DNA of 64,000 bases from Posidonia oceanica (Eukaryota > Streptophyta > Magnoliopsida > Alismatales > Posidoniaceae): contig JAZBRS010000044.1 of NCBI GenBank assembly GCA_037176725.1, positions 1,116,001 through 1,180,000 on the forward strand, given 5' to 3'. The notes under the pieces are model-generated. The model worked only from the letters and a program-made list of their open reading frames with translations. It searched no databases and was not told the DNA's origin. The translations under genes were made by a program, and so were the position numbers. Positions 1 to 11,239 of this stretch are shown here, in pieces; the first letter of the stretch is position 1; each line of letters starts with the position of its first letter.

Positions 1-705
1 CCGTTTTGCGTGTTTTACGTTGTTTTCTATTGCATGTCGCCCGCATTGCCTGTTTTCATCGCTGTTTTGTTTTATCGCCTGCATTTGCATGTAGGGCGGT
101 GATGCTTACTGCCTGGAGTTCTCGCGAGCTAGGTTTCGCCCGGTCGGAACACAGACAGCGTTGCTGGGCACTTAGATTACACGTTTACTTTCTTGCATTG
201 CTTTCCATCGCTTAGAGCACACCCTTGAACATTTAGATAGGCATTCATTGACACTTAGGCACTCAAAGTCTGCATTTCCCTGCGTATGCGAGCGTGAGCC
301 TAGAAAGACCGATTCTCGGGCGTGTCGGGGGTGCCTAACACCTTCCCCGCACGTAACAGGAGTCCTTGCCCTCTCTCTTGACCCGTAATGACCATACTGC
401 CCTTATCCTAAGCACGAGTCACATCATTTGCATTCATTTGCATCTCATTTCTTCTGCATTGCCTTGCATTGCATCTTTTGCTTGGTTTTGCGTGATTATT
501 CACGCATTTCCCCGATTTTCCTTGTCTCCCGATCTAATAGACTTGGTGGCGACTCCGATCTTGTCTTATCTTCTTCTTTTCTTCCTCTTTTTCCTTTTTA
601 AATGTTTTCGAGTTAAGTCCTCCTTCTCGGACATAGCCGCTAATAGTGAACCTGATTCTGATCGGTGCACACGAGCTTTGGTAATGTGCATGGACGATCT
701 GAACA
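1..705 (+). mobile_element. Ogre/Tat-like LTR, 3' part (5' end outside window)
   Basis: The sequence reads in plus orientation as the downstream part of a long Ty3/gypsy LTR. It shares blocks, inverted, with the solo LTR at 23965-27406: a TGCCTAACACCTTCCCC block near 331, a CTTACTGCCTGGAGTTCTCG block near 105, and GGTGGCGACTCC near 547 followed by a T-rich stretch and TTTTCGAG. By alignment to that solo LTR the end should lie near GGACGATCTGAACA (705), but it could be as late as 721. The short ORFs here are LTR shadows. Confidence 0.6.
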
Positions 706-2205
706 CTGGGATTACTACACAATGCAATATGGTTTAAAATTCCATTTAAATGAAATCCAAACCATCTACTGGACTAGAATGCAATATAAATAAGCAGAAG
801 GACCAAACTGCAATGCATGATTTAAAACAGCATTTAAATGAATGCATGAAGGACCTATATGCAATCATTTAAAAATGCAGACATTTAATGCAATGCAATA
901 AAGTTTTAAATGCAGATTAAATTGAATGCAATTGATGGCAAGACCTAAATGCAAAGAAAAGCAAAGCTAAGGACCTACATGCAATGCAACAATTAAAACT
1001 AACGAAAATAAAAGCAGAAAAAATAAAGCTACAGTGCTACAGTGGCTTACGAGCCACTGCAGCACTACACCGGGGAAGACGGCTCTACGCGGCGGTTCCG
1101 GCGAGTAGGAGGGTAGGCGGGGGCATTCGGAGGCTGGCGGCAACGCGTCGGAGTGCGGCAGTGGTCCCAGAGGCGCGCGGCGGTGAATGGAGTGGCCTGG
1201 CGACGTCGGCGGATTGCTGTAGAAGCTGCTGGCGGCAGAGCGAGTGCTGGAGGCAGCAATGGCGGTCGAACGACACTGGGTTGGACTGCTGGAGCTCTAG
1301 CGGTGCTCTAGGTGTTGTCCGGAGCGGCGGGGGCTGGTCGGAGCGACGCGGCGCTCGGTTGCAGCGACTGGTCAGCGTCGGAGAAGATGACGGCCGCGAC
1401 AGAGCTCAAAAACCAAACTACGGTCCTAAACTAACAATTAAAGGGCTAGGAAGCACGACGGGACCAAGATGAGATCAGAGGCAGGGTCCCTTACCTGCGA
1501 GCGTGGCCGGAGTGGTTTGCCGACCTCCGATGGGTGCGCTGCTGTGTCTGGAGGTCGCGGCGGTGCTTGGGAGCTGTAGGAGCCGCCGGCCTGATCAGAG
1601 CGTGTTGCAGGAGATCCGGGGAAGGTCCAGAGCCAATCAAGAGCCCTCCTTCCTGCTCAAATCCCAGTTTGAAGAAATGGGTCTTAATTGTCTTTTTTCT
1701 TCTCTTTTCTTGCAATGTGGCTCGCTCGGTGCTCAGGGCTCTCTCCGGTGGTCGTGGATGGCTGAGGAAGGTGGTGGGATGCTGTAAGGGAGCATGGGAT
1801 TGCTGTGGTTGCTGGGGAAGAGAAAAAAGGGCTCTGTGGGTGCTGTGGGTGTGCTCTGAGGGAGAAGAGGATCTCAGAGTATTCTGGGGAGTTCTCTGGA
1901 TATTTTTTGGGTGTCTCAATTGTGTGGGAGGTGGTGCGTGAGGTCTGTGCTGTGTGTGTGGTCTGTGTGTTTTTCCTCCTCATCCTCTCTGTCTGTGTCT
2001 CCCCTCTCCTCTGTGTGTGGGCTGTGAGGGTGAAGATGGGTGTCCGGGCTGGCTGCTGGGGTGTGCAGGACATGGTGGTGGCAGCTTGGTGGAGTGGTGA
2101 TCGTGGGGTGATGGGAGGTTCGGTTTGAAAAAATGAGGGAGGTTGAGGGAAGGCAGCTGGTGTCGGGCTGTGAGGAGAGGAAGGAGAGGAAGGAGAGGTT
2201 TGGGC

Positions 2206-2550
2206 TGGGCCGTGAGGGGAGGAAAAGAAAAGAGAAAAGAAAGAGAAAAGAAGAGGAGAAGGAGAAGGTGGGAAGGAGATGGGCCGGGCCAAAAAAGAAG
2301 AAAGAAGAAAAGGAAAAAAGAAGAAGAAGAAGAAGAAGAAGAAGAGAAGAAGGAGGAGGAGAAAGAAAAGAAAAAGAAAAGATGGGCTGGTGGGCTTGGG
2401 CCGGATTAGGGTTTAAAGGGAAAAAGAAAAAAGAAAGAAGTGGGTTGTGGGTTGTGGGCTGAATTGGTAATGAAGGAGAAGAAAGAAAGAAAAAAGAGGA
2501 AATAGAGAAGAAAAGAGAAAAAAGGAAAAAAGAGAAAGAGAGTGGGCTTT
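2206..2550. repeat. Purine (GA) tract with a GAA microsatellite
   Basis: Nearly pure A/G on the plus strand, with a (GAA)n run at about 2318-2345. It lies inside the minus-strand LTR, so in LTR sense it is a pyrimidine tract. The Lys/Glu/Arg-rich ORFs reported here come from this composition. Confidence 0.85.
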
Positions 2551-2559
2551 GGGTTTGAA

Positions 2560-2900
2560 CTAGGGTTTTCTAGTGTGGTATGGGCTAGGGTCTTGTGAGG
2601 ATCCTAGGGTTTAGCTAGGGTTTAACCTAGGTTTTCTAGGGTTTAGGGTTTAGGGTTTAGGGTTTACCTAGGTTTAACCTAGGATTTTGTGAATGGGTTT
2701 TCTAGGTTTGTGAGTGTGTTTAACCTAGGGTTTTAGGATTAGATTCTAAGGTTTTGCTGTGTATGGGCCCTAGGGTTTTGTGTGAGGTTTGGATGTGTAT
2801 GTCTTCTAGGGTTTGACCTAGGTTTTAGGGCTTAGGGTTTAGATAGGTTTAACCTAGGGTTTTGTGAATGGGTTTTCTAGGTTTTTAGTTTTTTTAATTT
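2560..2900. repeat. Telomere-like CTAGGGTTT repeats
   Basis: Degenerate repeats of CTAGGGTTT and AACCTAGG, with consecutive TTTAGGG units at about 2636-2665 matching the plant telomere repeat. They occupy the same LTR position as the AACCTAGG-type words near 62980-63280 in the plus-strand LTR, so they are more likely LTR sequence than an interstitial telomere. Confidence 0.75.
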
Positions 2901-2982
2901 TCTGGTTTTTTCGTGCAAGGGTTTTCTAGGTCATTCCACCAGAGAGAGCCATTAGCACAAAATCGAAAAAATGCGGTGTCAA

Positions 2983-4062
2983 CACCACGATACCAGTGTT
3001 CTAACATTGAACTGAGCACTCACACCAATAAGACGCGTTGGAATCATCTGCTTGGGATGTCCGCACAATCATCGCGCCGACAGTTCAAATGAACTCCAGG
3101 TAGTAATCATCATCACTCTATGCATGCATTCGGGAATCAAAACATCGGAAATCATGCAGAGCGATTAAAACAAGCAAGGCAAAGAAGCAGGAGCAAACTA
3201 AACAGATAACTAGTGAGTAACAGAGAAACACGATTCTGTATACGATCTGTTCTAGACTCAAGTTGCGCGCTTAAGAGATGCGCTAGATCTAGGCGTGCTA
3301 CCCACGCGCTCAGAAGTCACGTGGATGCATTGTGTTAGATCATGCCGCTCACAATGTGCGTTCCGAGAATCATAGAGATATCCATGAGCTCAAAGCAGAA
3401 ATAAACTTGGCATACAGGAGTAAAAACCAAGTAAACGAAGATTTTGGAAGCCAAAATAGAATGTAAAGCAATTATAAGAGGTAAAGGGACAGAAAGCAAC
3501 TCGACTGTAAGTCTGCCCTAGTTTCAGGCGACACGCCAGTAAGACACGCTGGGTGAGTACGCTTGATAAACGTGCTCAGAAGTCACGCCGTATCAGTGCG
3601 TTATCTTCAGCCGCTTGTCTTGTTCGCGTCAGGAAATGCAGTCAGACCGCAGCTTCGTCGCAGAAATGCAGATCAAAACCAAATGGAATGAGGCAAATAT
3701 CAAACCAGGAAGCTAAAGTGACATCAAAGCAATACTGGAAACAAAAGAAATGCAAGAAAACATATGCATGATTGCCTCCCCATCTCCCTTCTGCGACGTA
3801 GGTGGATGTTGGGTTCCGCCGGCCGTGGAGGCGGGGGAAGCCCAACCAGGGCGTTCGCGACTTACGTCGGAGATGCAGGAAGACTATAGGGACCTTCATG
3901 ATGCAATGCATAGGAGAAAACTCGAAAACATGTCTCTCCCCTTGCCGTTCCCACTCGCCGGCTTCGTCCACCATGGCAGAGGTGGTCGGCCACAGATGCG
4001 GCCGGAGAAGCCATCGGGGCGAGGGAATTGGGTCCGAGGAGAGTGATGCATGGCTGTGGGGC
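2983..4062 (-). mobile_element. Ogre/Tat-like LTR fragment, truncated both ends
   Basis: It shares an AACTCCAGGTAGTAA block (near 3093) with 24533 of the solo LTR at 23965-27406, in the same minus orientation, then A-rich sequence and a GC-rich stretch (3780-4040). Two related blocks of paired GCG/CGC motifs lie at about 3240-3330 and 3505-3600, both ending TGCTCAGAAGTCACG. The left edge meets the start of another LTR at 2982. The right edge at about 4063 falls inside retroviral RNase H coding sequence. Confidence 0.5.
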
Positions 4063-5640
4063 ACTGTAGACTGTGAAACCACCACTTCCTGAGGGCAAAG
4101 TCAAATAGGAGATGAAACCAGTCGAGTCTTCAACTCATGGAAGCTCTCTTCACACTGCCAATCCCACACAAAATAGACTTCCTTCTGGGTCAATCTGGTC
4201 AGAGGTTCAACAATCTTGGAAAAATCCTGAATAAACCTCAGATAATATCCTGCCAAACCTAGAAAACTTCTAATCTCAGAGACTGTCTTCGGCCTATCCC
4301 AACTACTCACTGCCTCCACCTTGGCTGAATCAACCTTAATTCCAGCACCAGAGATGACGTGGCCAAGAAAAGCAACCTCCTCGAGCCAAAACTCACACTT
4401 GGAGAACTTTGCACAGAGCTGATTTTGCCTCAAAGTCTCCAAAACTGCTCCCAAATGCATCTAGTGAGTCTCTATGTCAGGAGAGTATACTAGCATGTCA
4501 TCCACAAAAACAACCACAAACTGCTCCAGATAAGGCTTGAACACTCTGTTCATCAGGTCCATGAAAGCTGTTGGTGCATTGGTCAACTCAAATGGCATGA
4601 CCCTGAACTCATAGTGGCCATATCGAGTCCAAAAAGCTATCTTCTGAACATTGGACTCCTGAATTCGGAGCTGGTGATAACCCGACCTCAAGTCTATCTT
4701 GGAGAAGACAGATGCTCCCTACAACTGGTCAAACAGGTCATCAATTCTAGGCAAAGGGTATTTGTTCTTGATGGTAATCTAATTCAGCATTCTATAGTCA
4801 ATGCACAATCTGAGTGTACCATCCTTCTTCTTCACAAACAAAACCGGTGCTCCCCAAGGTGAAACACTGGGCCGGATGAACCCTCTGTCTAGCAATTCTT
4901 GCAACTGACTACTGAGCTCCCTTAATTCAGCAGGCGCCATTCTATACGGGGTCTTCGAAATAGCACCAAAACCAGACACCAAATATATCTGGAACTCCAC
5001 CTCCCTATGTGGCGGCATACCAGGCAAATCCTCTGGAAACACATCTAGATACTCACTAACCACTGGTATGTCTTGTATCCTCACAGTTGATGAAGAGGAT
5101 ACAGTCACACTGGCTAGATAGCCTACATTGCCCTTTGCTAAATGGCGGTAGGCCTTCATTGCTGAAATGATCTTCTTTGGCCCTCCAAGTCTAACCCCTT
5201 GGACCAAGCACCATCCCTGGCCGGGACATTCCGCCACCACAGTCTTCTTAGCACAATCAATTACAGCTGAATACTGCGCCAGCCAGTCCATCCCCAAAAT
5301 TACATCATACTCCTGCATGTCCATAATTATCAGACTGGCCTCAAAGTCCATCTCTCCCAGCTTCACATCAATGGACCTCAAAAATTTCCATACCAAGCTG
5401 TGCTCCCCTAAAGGAGTCACCACATCAAGATGAAATGCTAATCTTGCTGGTCTTATGCCAAGCTCAGCTGCAAATGACTCAGATATAAATGAATAAGAAC
5501 TCCCTGAGTCAAACATAATTCTGGCCATATTACCAACCACAAGAAAAGAACCTGGTAAAGCACAGCACAACAACAACCACACATACATTATTAGGGAAAA
5601 GTACTGGATACATATTACAACACAGAAATCTATAGTACAA
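4063..5640 (-). pseudogene. pol: pol (protease and RT), truncated
   Basis: The aspartic protease has [10 protein letters not shown] at about 5515-5486, with DSG in place of the commoner DTG. RT begins with [11 protein letters not shown] near 4945, followed by [16 protein letters not shown] and the catalytic FVDD box near 4505. The connection motif [12 protein letters not shown] lies near 4280-4245. TAG stops at 4781-4779 and 4721-4719 replace glutamines of the RT consensus, and TAG also ends the segment near 4461. Sequence ends abruptly at 4063 in RNase H. Confidence 0.88.
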
Positions 5641-6767
5641 TCACTCTTGCTCCTTACCCTCCAAAACATCCCCTGAGGGTCTGGCATCAGGAGCGGTTAT
5701 GGAAAACACTCGTCCCCTGGTCGGCTGACGAGGTGCATCTCCAGCAGGCTTTGGAGGCTCAGTACAGCTCCATTGAATATGCCCAGTCTTCCTACAATTG
5801 TAGCATCTCACAGGACCTGGGTTCTGTGGTTTACTGTTGCAATACATAGCCACATGTCCTGGCTTCCCACCTTTGAAACAGGATCTTGGACCTCCACTCT
5901 AGCCTATCTAGCTGTATCCAGAACTCCCTCTCCTAAAAGAACTGCACCCTTCCTTAGCAACAAAATCCGAGCACTCCTTCCTCTTCTTCCCTGAGCTCCA
6001 GAACTACCAGAGCTCGGCCCTCCAGAAATGTAAGGCCGCTGAGAGGACGACATCCCCTTCCCCTTGGGGTGTTCTTCCAGGAATAGCTTGCGGTCATCTT
6101 CATACCTGACCGCGAGCTCCACAGCATCAGCCAAGGTCAGGCATCTAAAACCCAAAACCCTTGACCGAAGAGCTGGCACCAAATCTTCCACAAACTTCTT
6201 TGCTCAGCACTTCTCTGTGTCAAACACCTGAGCAAACTGCTCCAGCCGTGTGAAAGCTACCTCATACTCTGCCATAGACATACTCCCCTGCTTCAAATTC
6301 CGGAAGTCCCTATCCAAGCGATCCTGTTCATACTCAGGGAAATACCGCTCATAGAACACCTCCCGGAACTCCTCCCAGGGTATAGCTAGCAAATCTGTAT
6401 CTGGAAACTTGAGGCGGCGCGCAGACTTCCACCACTGGCTGGCTTCACCCTTAAACTGGAAGGTTGCCAGACGAACCCACTTCTCCTCCGGACACTCCAA
6501 ACTCTCCAGAATCTTCTCAACCTCAGAGAGCCAAGACTCCGCATCCTTTGGCCTGCCCTTGCCATCGAAGTTCGGCATACCAAGCTTACAGAACTAGGAA
6601 ATCCACAGGTCACCCTTGGTCTCACTCGAACTGCTCTTTCCAAGTGATTGCACGAGTCCCCGCACCATTTCCCCCAACTCTTGCCGAACTCCCTTCCAAC
6701 TGCCCTCATCTTCCAAGCTAGAACTAGATGCCGAAACCTTCCCCTTGCCTCTGCCCTTGGGTGCCAT
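5641..6767 (-). pseudogene. gag: gag (capsid and zinc knuckle), degenerate
   Basis: The gag start is an ATG at 6767-6765. An in-frame TAG lies at 6596-6594, then the retrotransposon gag core follows (motifs AESWLSEVEKIL, EASQWWKS, FYERYFPEYEQDRLDRDF) to about 5904, with a frame break near 6200. A CCHC zinc knuckle (CYNCRKTGHIQWSC) lies at about 5815-5774. Gag coats the element RNA in virus-like particles. The stop and frame changes show it is not functional. Confidence 0.85.
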
Positions 6768-6886
6768 CTAGCTATGGCCACAAAACAAAGACACAAACAA
6801 CAGATCAGGTGCATAAACACAAACAGTACAGTCCTACGAAGCCACTAGACCGGACACTACTAAGCTGGTGCACTTAGTGAACCTAG

Positions 6887-6898
6887 GCTCTGATACCA
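6887..6898 (-). other. Primer binding site (tRNA-Met type)
   Basis: On the minus strand TGGTATCAGAGC lies 4 bp downstream of the LTR end. This is the standard sequence complementary to the 3' end of plant initiator tRNA-Met, and it fixes the LTR boundary and element orientation. Confidence 0.92.
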
Positions 6899-6902
6899 CT
6901 TC

Positions 6903-8971
6903 TGTCGCGCCCCGGCACAACTCCACAGTACCAACTCTACCCAAAACAATATTAAACAATCATTTTATAAATAAGCATTCAATTACATTTGAGAATAAAT
7001 TAAAAATTTTACAAAACTATTACAAAATTATTACAAAACTTTTATAAAACTCCCAAGATCCCCAATGTGCAGCTATGTGGCTCCTAAACAGGCACCAAGC
7101 TGGACTGTACCTCGACCCTGCACTTGAAAACCAAATAAAACACACGTGAGTGACATCTAAGTCACCCAATACGTGCCACCCAAAACCACAGCAAACGGCA
7201 GCAGAATATTTCAACTAGGGTAATAAAAATCCAAAACATCATAAACCACGGTAATCCATACTATTTAAAAGCATAACATTCATTTTATAAAACCACATGC
7301 TTTTCATAAAGCTATCCATATTTTCTATAACATGCATTCTCAAATCCATCACAAATCCATCTCAAATCCACACTCACACACACATCGATTCCAAATCAAA
7401 TCGAACACCCTGGCCACAGATGAACGACACCAGCCACAAGCAGTTGCAGATGACACACGCATCTCTTGGCTGCAATGCCACGGAAGACTACCCCGTGTGG
7501 GAGAACAATCCGCCTCGGGAACTCAGCCCTCAATTTATATCAAGATCATTTCCATGATCAACATCATTATCAACACAGGGTTACGCACTATGGTGCCCCT
7601 TGGTGCCCAAGCGTCTGGAGACTCCAACCCCAGCCCCATCCAGCACCGGCACAAAGTGTAATCCGTCTGTTTCAACGGGCCCTACAGTACCACTAACCTC
7701 ACCGTAGGCTAGCTGACTCTCGAACCAATAAGTGTGTTCAAACACCCCTGGCTACCAGTCAGAAGCTTTGGTTTATTGGTCCTTCCAAAATGACGGAAAC
7801 CATTTCCAAACTCTTTTCACAAACATGCATTTCTTTTCCAAAATCTTTTGGAAATCTTTTCAGAATCATTTCTCATAATTCACAAATCTCACATATCCAT
7901 AAAACACCAAAAACCACCATAATTCATAATAAAACCAAGTCCCAAAACATTTCCTGTAAAAACACTTGGCTTCTGATTCGACGCGTCGAAATTCACCGAA
8001 GTGCCGGACTAGGAGCAACAGCTCACAATTCTGTCCTGAAACGGTGCTCCATTTTGGACCAGTGCTCCATTTTGCTATAGAAAACGGCACTCCGCTCAAA
8101 AATGGTGCTCCATGTCAGGAGAAAACGGCGCTCCGTTCCAAAAACGGTGCTCCGTTCTGGGCGATTTCTGAAATCAGGGTGATTTCAGAAATCCAAATCG
8201 CCTAAACCTGGAACCATGACCGGTCCCACCAAAAAAATCCATAAATCACAAAAAAATACCAGAATCAATCCATGCTCGTGCTCTACATCTGAGCAAAATT
8301 TCAAACTATTATATGCATTCTATATCAAGATATAAAATCATAAAGCTCAAGAGGTCAAAACGAAACCCATTCCATTCAATCCACATTTTCAATCAAAACC
8401 ATTCAAAACCAAATAAAATCCTACAATATTCATGGCATAGCTAGATCACATGTATTCAAAGCATTTAGACATGATTTCAAGAAAGGAAATGAGGGGGAGG
8501 ACACGCACCAACTCCGGTGAGGTCTTCTCCTCCAACTTCGGCCTCCGGCGAGCAACTCCACCTCCTCCAGCCACCGGGCACAAGAACACCTCTCTGGCTC
8601 ACCTACACTCCTCCTCCAAGCACCGGCCTCTCCTCCTTTTCCTCCTCAGATCGCCGGCGATCCCCTAGGGCAGCAGCAGTTGGCTGTGGTGGTGGAGAAA
8701 TGAGAGAGAAGAGAAGAAGAGGGCATGTGCGATGGGGGAGGGAAAAGAAAGTGGAAAATTACATTTCCCTTCCTCTCTCTCCACAAATCTCAAACGAGCC
8801 CCTAACTTTCTTTATTCAAGCCCTTTCTTCTCTCGACCACACCAAACAACTCCAAGAAGCTAGAGACCAAACCACCAGAGACACACAAACACCAGCACAC
8901 CACAAATAATAGGGAATGATTTTTCAAAAATAATTAACTCAAATTATATTATCGAAAATCAGGATATTACA
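6903..8971 (-). mobile_element. 5' LTR of the truncated chromovirus
   Basis: It runs on the minus strand from TGTAATATCC (8971) to GCGCGACA (6903), 2069 bp with TG..CA ends, and is followed by a primer site. Near its 3' end it shares the TCACTCACGTGTG block (7143-7153) with three other LTRs in the window. At 7985-8215 it carries six or so GGTGCTCC / CGGCACTCC words. The GC-rich stretch at 8500-8700 is non-coding. Confidence 0.88.
7985..8215. repeat. Repeated GGTGCTCC cassette in LTR
   Basis: About six copies of an AAACGGTGCTCC-like word (with CGGCACTCCG and CGGCGCTCCG variants) at roughly 20-40 bp spacing, followed by an inverted pair around GATTTCTGAAATCA at 8163-8200. It sits at the same relative LTR position as the paired-motif cassettes at 22355-22545 and 48380-48650 but uses a different word. 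Confidence 0.7.
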
Positions 8972-9849
8972 CCTGCCTCCTACCAACAGAGTACGAAGAG
9001 CCCTCATGTCCGATAATCATGCACCGGGTACAGAAAGGGGGAATGGCTTCCTTAGGGATGGCAACTTTCTATGTGAAGATCTCACCACCATTGTTGATGA
9101 TCACTGAACTGGGGATAGGCTGGGACAAGTCCACCTCGACACAGACCCGAGTAGTACCTAGATGAGTGAATTGATCCACATTACTGTCGATGCACAAAAA
9201 CTTGCCCACTACACCTGTAATGGAATGAAAGGCCACAGGGGACTGGAGGTGAGCATGCAGCAGCGGGAGTTCAATCCACAGAGGGGTGCAGGTCAACTCC
9301 ACACCCAGAGTGAAATGGAGAGACCACTGGAACACCTTCATCGGTTGGCCACCCACCCTCCAATCCCTTTTAATATAAGCTTTAACGAAGTCCTCGCAGT
9401 TTTGGAACCGAATGAAGACATACGGATGGTCGACAACACTCACAATGACCTCTTGATGGAAACTCCTAACTCTCTTCAAGGTGTTCAAGACTTGCATCAA
9501 CGTAGGCCGAGTTGGAGAGAATTTGCCGATAAGCATCTAGGCAAAGGGGGTGGAGAGTTTCCCAACCCCATCAGGAGAGAAGGCCACCATGCGTTGTCCG
9601 TTGATAGTCACCAGATCCCGAAGAGGGATTTCATCGAACAGTGGGCAGGCATGCGTCTCTCTGGTTATATCTGCAAAAGTTCTGGGTGTCTTCCTTCCAG
9701 TCCCCTTGGGATTGTGGAAGGGGGGAGGGGAGGCCAAAGGATCGGAGTCCTCGTGCATGGAAATCGATGGTAGGAGCTTGGAGGAGGGCTTTGTCGATGA
9801 GCCACCCACATGGCTAGGACGAACACCACTAAGTAGTGTAGTTTGAAAA
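8972..9849 (-). pseudogene. LINE ORF1 (DUF4283 domain), degenerate
   Basis: On the minus strand two abutting frames form one protein: an N-terminal part (9809-9537) and a DUF4283 domain (9536-9069) with LIGKFSPTRPTLMQVL, YVFIRFQNCEDFVKAY and TPLWIELPLLHAHL. A stop separates the two at 9539-9537. A zinc-knuckle remnant CTRCMIIGHEGSS follows near 9040-9000, with the last Cys apparently changed to Tyr. DUF4283 plus CCHC is typical of ORF1 of plant L1-type LINEs. The chromovirus LTR cuts it at 8971. Confidence 0.75.
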
Positions 9850-11027
9850 AAAAACTCTGAACCCCAAAACCTGAACCCCTAAACCTAAGCCTCGATCACT
9901 GAACCCTAAACCCCAAATCCACCTATTCAGATAAATGAGAGTGTTCTTCTCATTAATGAACTTAAAGATAAAGTAGCAGATGACTTTCTACCTGACATTG
10001 TTATCAAATACTGTGCTAATATAGATGTCACAAAGAAGATGCTAAGAGATGTTACACCAGGACATTTGTTGTCTCCACAGTGCATAATAAAAGGCCTTCT
10101 ATGTCACTTAGTTGTGAAGATTTTGGAAGGTGCAGGTAGAGAAACTTCTAACTTGAATTTCGAAATTTCAACTTCCCAAAATGACGTGAGATATGACACA
10201 TCCCCAAGTACTGATTCTACACCACTTTTGCCCTCGATTCATTCGGGACCATGGTGAAAGAAGGGGAATTTGTTTATTTTGTTGTCCATGTTTTTTATTT
10301 TTTTGAGAGCGATTTATCCTTCCTATGGATATAGCAGACTAACATAGATCTTATATCCAGTCTTATTTGGGTTTTTAGAATGTTATATTGAAAACTATTC
10401 ATGTATGCTCTCTAGGTTGTGTATGTACGAGAACATTTCTACTGTGTACAATTATGGATTCCTATTAGTTGGACATTATTTTAAATTTTCATTTTCCTAT
10501 GCTTCTTTTCTCAATAAAAGATTATTTACTAAAGAATTAAACTAAATGCAAAAAATCATATCTAAATGCGATTTATATGTTTGCATCTTCATTTCTGAAC
10601 ATGCTTTTGATTAAAGCATGATATTGATTTGCAAGAGAGAGAAAAACATGAATATTTATTGTATTTTTCATGTTTGACGAGATCATTATTGACACAAAAT
10701 TCCAATTTCTCTCAGCTAACAATGAATGAATCAAGTCTAGACTTCGAAATAGGGGTACAAATGGATCAAGATATGTGTTGGATGTGCTTTAAACCATATA
10801 TGAATTGAATGTGCTTTAAACCATATATGAATTTCCTTAAAATTTCTGAATATGAATACAGATATGTGTTGGATATGAAAGTAGAAAATCATGGAGAAAT
10901 CATAATACAAATATTTTTCAGATATTTTTTGAACATCGAAATTGAATGGAAACAAATACATATAAAATTCAGATATGTAAAAAAAATGAATATTAAATAG
11001 AGTTTAGTACATGATGAAGCACCATAA
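9850..11027 (+). pseudogene. S-receptor kinase C-terminal exon, tandem copy 1
   Basis: It starts with a degenerate CCCTAAACC/CCTGAACC tract (9858-9930). Coding from about 9933 to a stop at 10257 matches the end of G-type lectin S-receptor-like kinases of the SD2-5 class: INELKDKV, then a degraded RPSMS..VVKVLEG motif, FEISTSQNDVRY, and TPLLPSIHSGPW. Small indels break the frame near 10040-10110. The rest (10258-11027) is the unit's 3' flank, including TATTTATTGTATTTTTCATG and GATATGTGTTGGAT, which recur in every copy. Only about the last 100 codons of the kinase are present, without catalytic residues. Confidence 0.75.
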
Positions 11028-11239
11028 ACTCCAAACACTAAACCTTGAACCCCGAACTCTGAACCAAGAACCCTAAACCCCGAATCCTCCTCTTCTGACA
11101 AATGAGAGTGTTCTTCACAATAATGAACCTAAACATAAAGCAAAAAAGACTATCTACCTAACAGTATTAGCAAATACTGTGCAAATATCGATGTCAACAG
11201 TGAAGATGCTACAGAGATGTTACACCTAGCCATTTGGTA
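11028..11239 (+). pseudogene. S-receptor kinase fragment, tandem copy 2, 5' part
   Basis: The telomere-like tract (11028-11090) and the first coding part of the unit (AATGAGAGTGTTCTTC at 11101) up to the word CATTTGG. It breaks at 11239, where a solo LTR is inserted, and resumes at 15358. The spacing from copy 1 is 1168 bp. Confidence 0.75.

Larger units (their letters stand above)
722..2982 (-). mobile_element. Ogre/Tat-like LTR, 5' part, truncated
   Basis: Read on the minus strand it starts TGTTGACACCGC at 2982, the same start as the LTRs at 27406 (minus) and 62923 (plus). It then runs through CCTAGAAAACC repeats, a pyrimidine tract, a GC-rich pseudo-coding stretch (1060-1480) and A-rich sequence with ATGCAATGCA words on the plus strand (740-1050). 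The 3' third expected for this LTR is missing: at about 706-722 it meets an LTR end in the opposite orientation. No real coding potential is seen. Confidence 0.55.
4063..8971 (-). mobile_element. Chromovirus-like Ty3/gypsy element, 3' truncated
   Basis: On the minus strand the order is 5' LTR (8971-6903), primer site, gag, zinc knuckle, protease and RT. It stops at the start of RNase H (GGFTVYS motif at about 4063), where an Ogre-like LTR fragment follows. Integrase and 3' LTR are absent. RT and gag resemble the element at 45681-52674, which has a chromodomain, so a Tekay/Del-type chromovirus is inferred. Several in-frame stops make it inactive. Confidence 0.85.

Noticed and set aside
540..560. 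GGTGGCGACTCC taken as the primer binding site marking the LTR end
   Set aside because: The solo LTR at 23965-27406, whose ends are fixed by a target duplication, contains the equivalent word about 165 bp inside its 3' end. So here it is probably inside the LTR too.
1491..2292. Long minus-strand Ser/Pro-rich ORFs
   Set aside because: Pyrimidine-rich LTR sequence; no homology recognised and overlapping frames on both strands.
2133..2462. Lys/Glu/Arg-rich ORFs
   Set aside because: They are produced by the purine tract; no domain, no codon structure.
2636..2665. True interstitial telomere
   Set aside because: Only about four TTTAGGG units, embedded in CTAGGGTTT words that recur at the same place in another LTR (62980-63280).
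9162..9773. 203-codon plus-strand ORF
   Set aside because: It is the antisense shadow of the DUF4283 LINE ORF1, which has clear family motifs on the minus strand.
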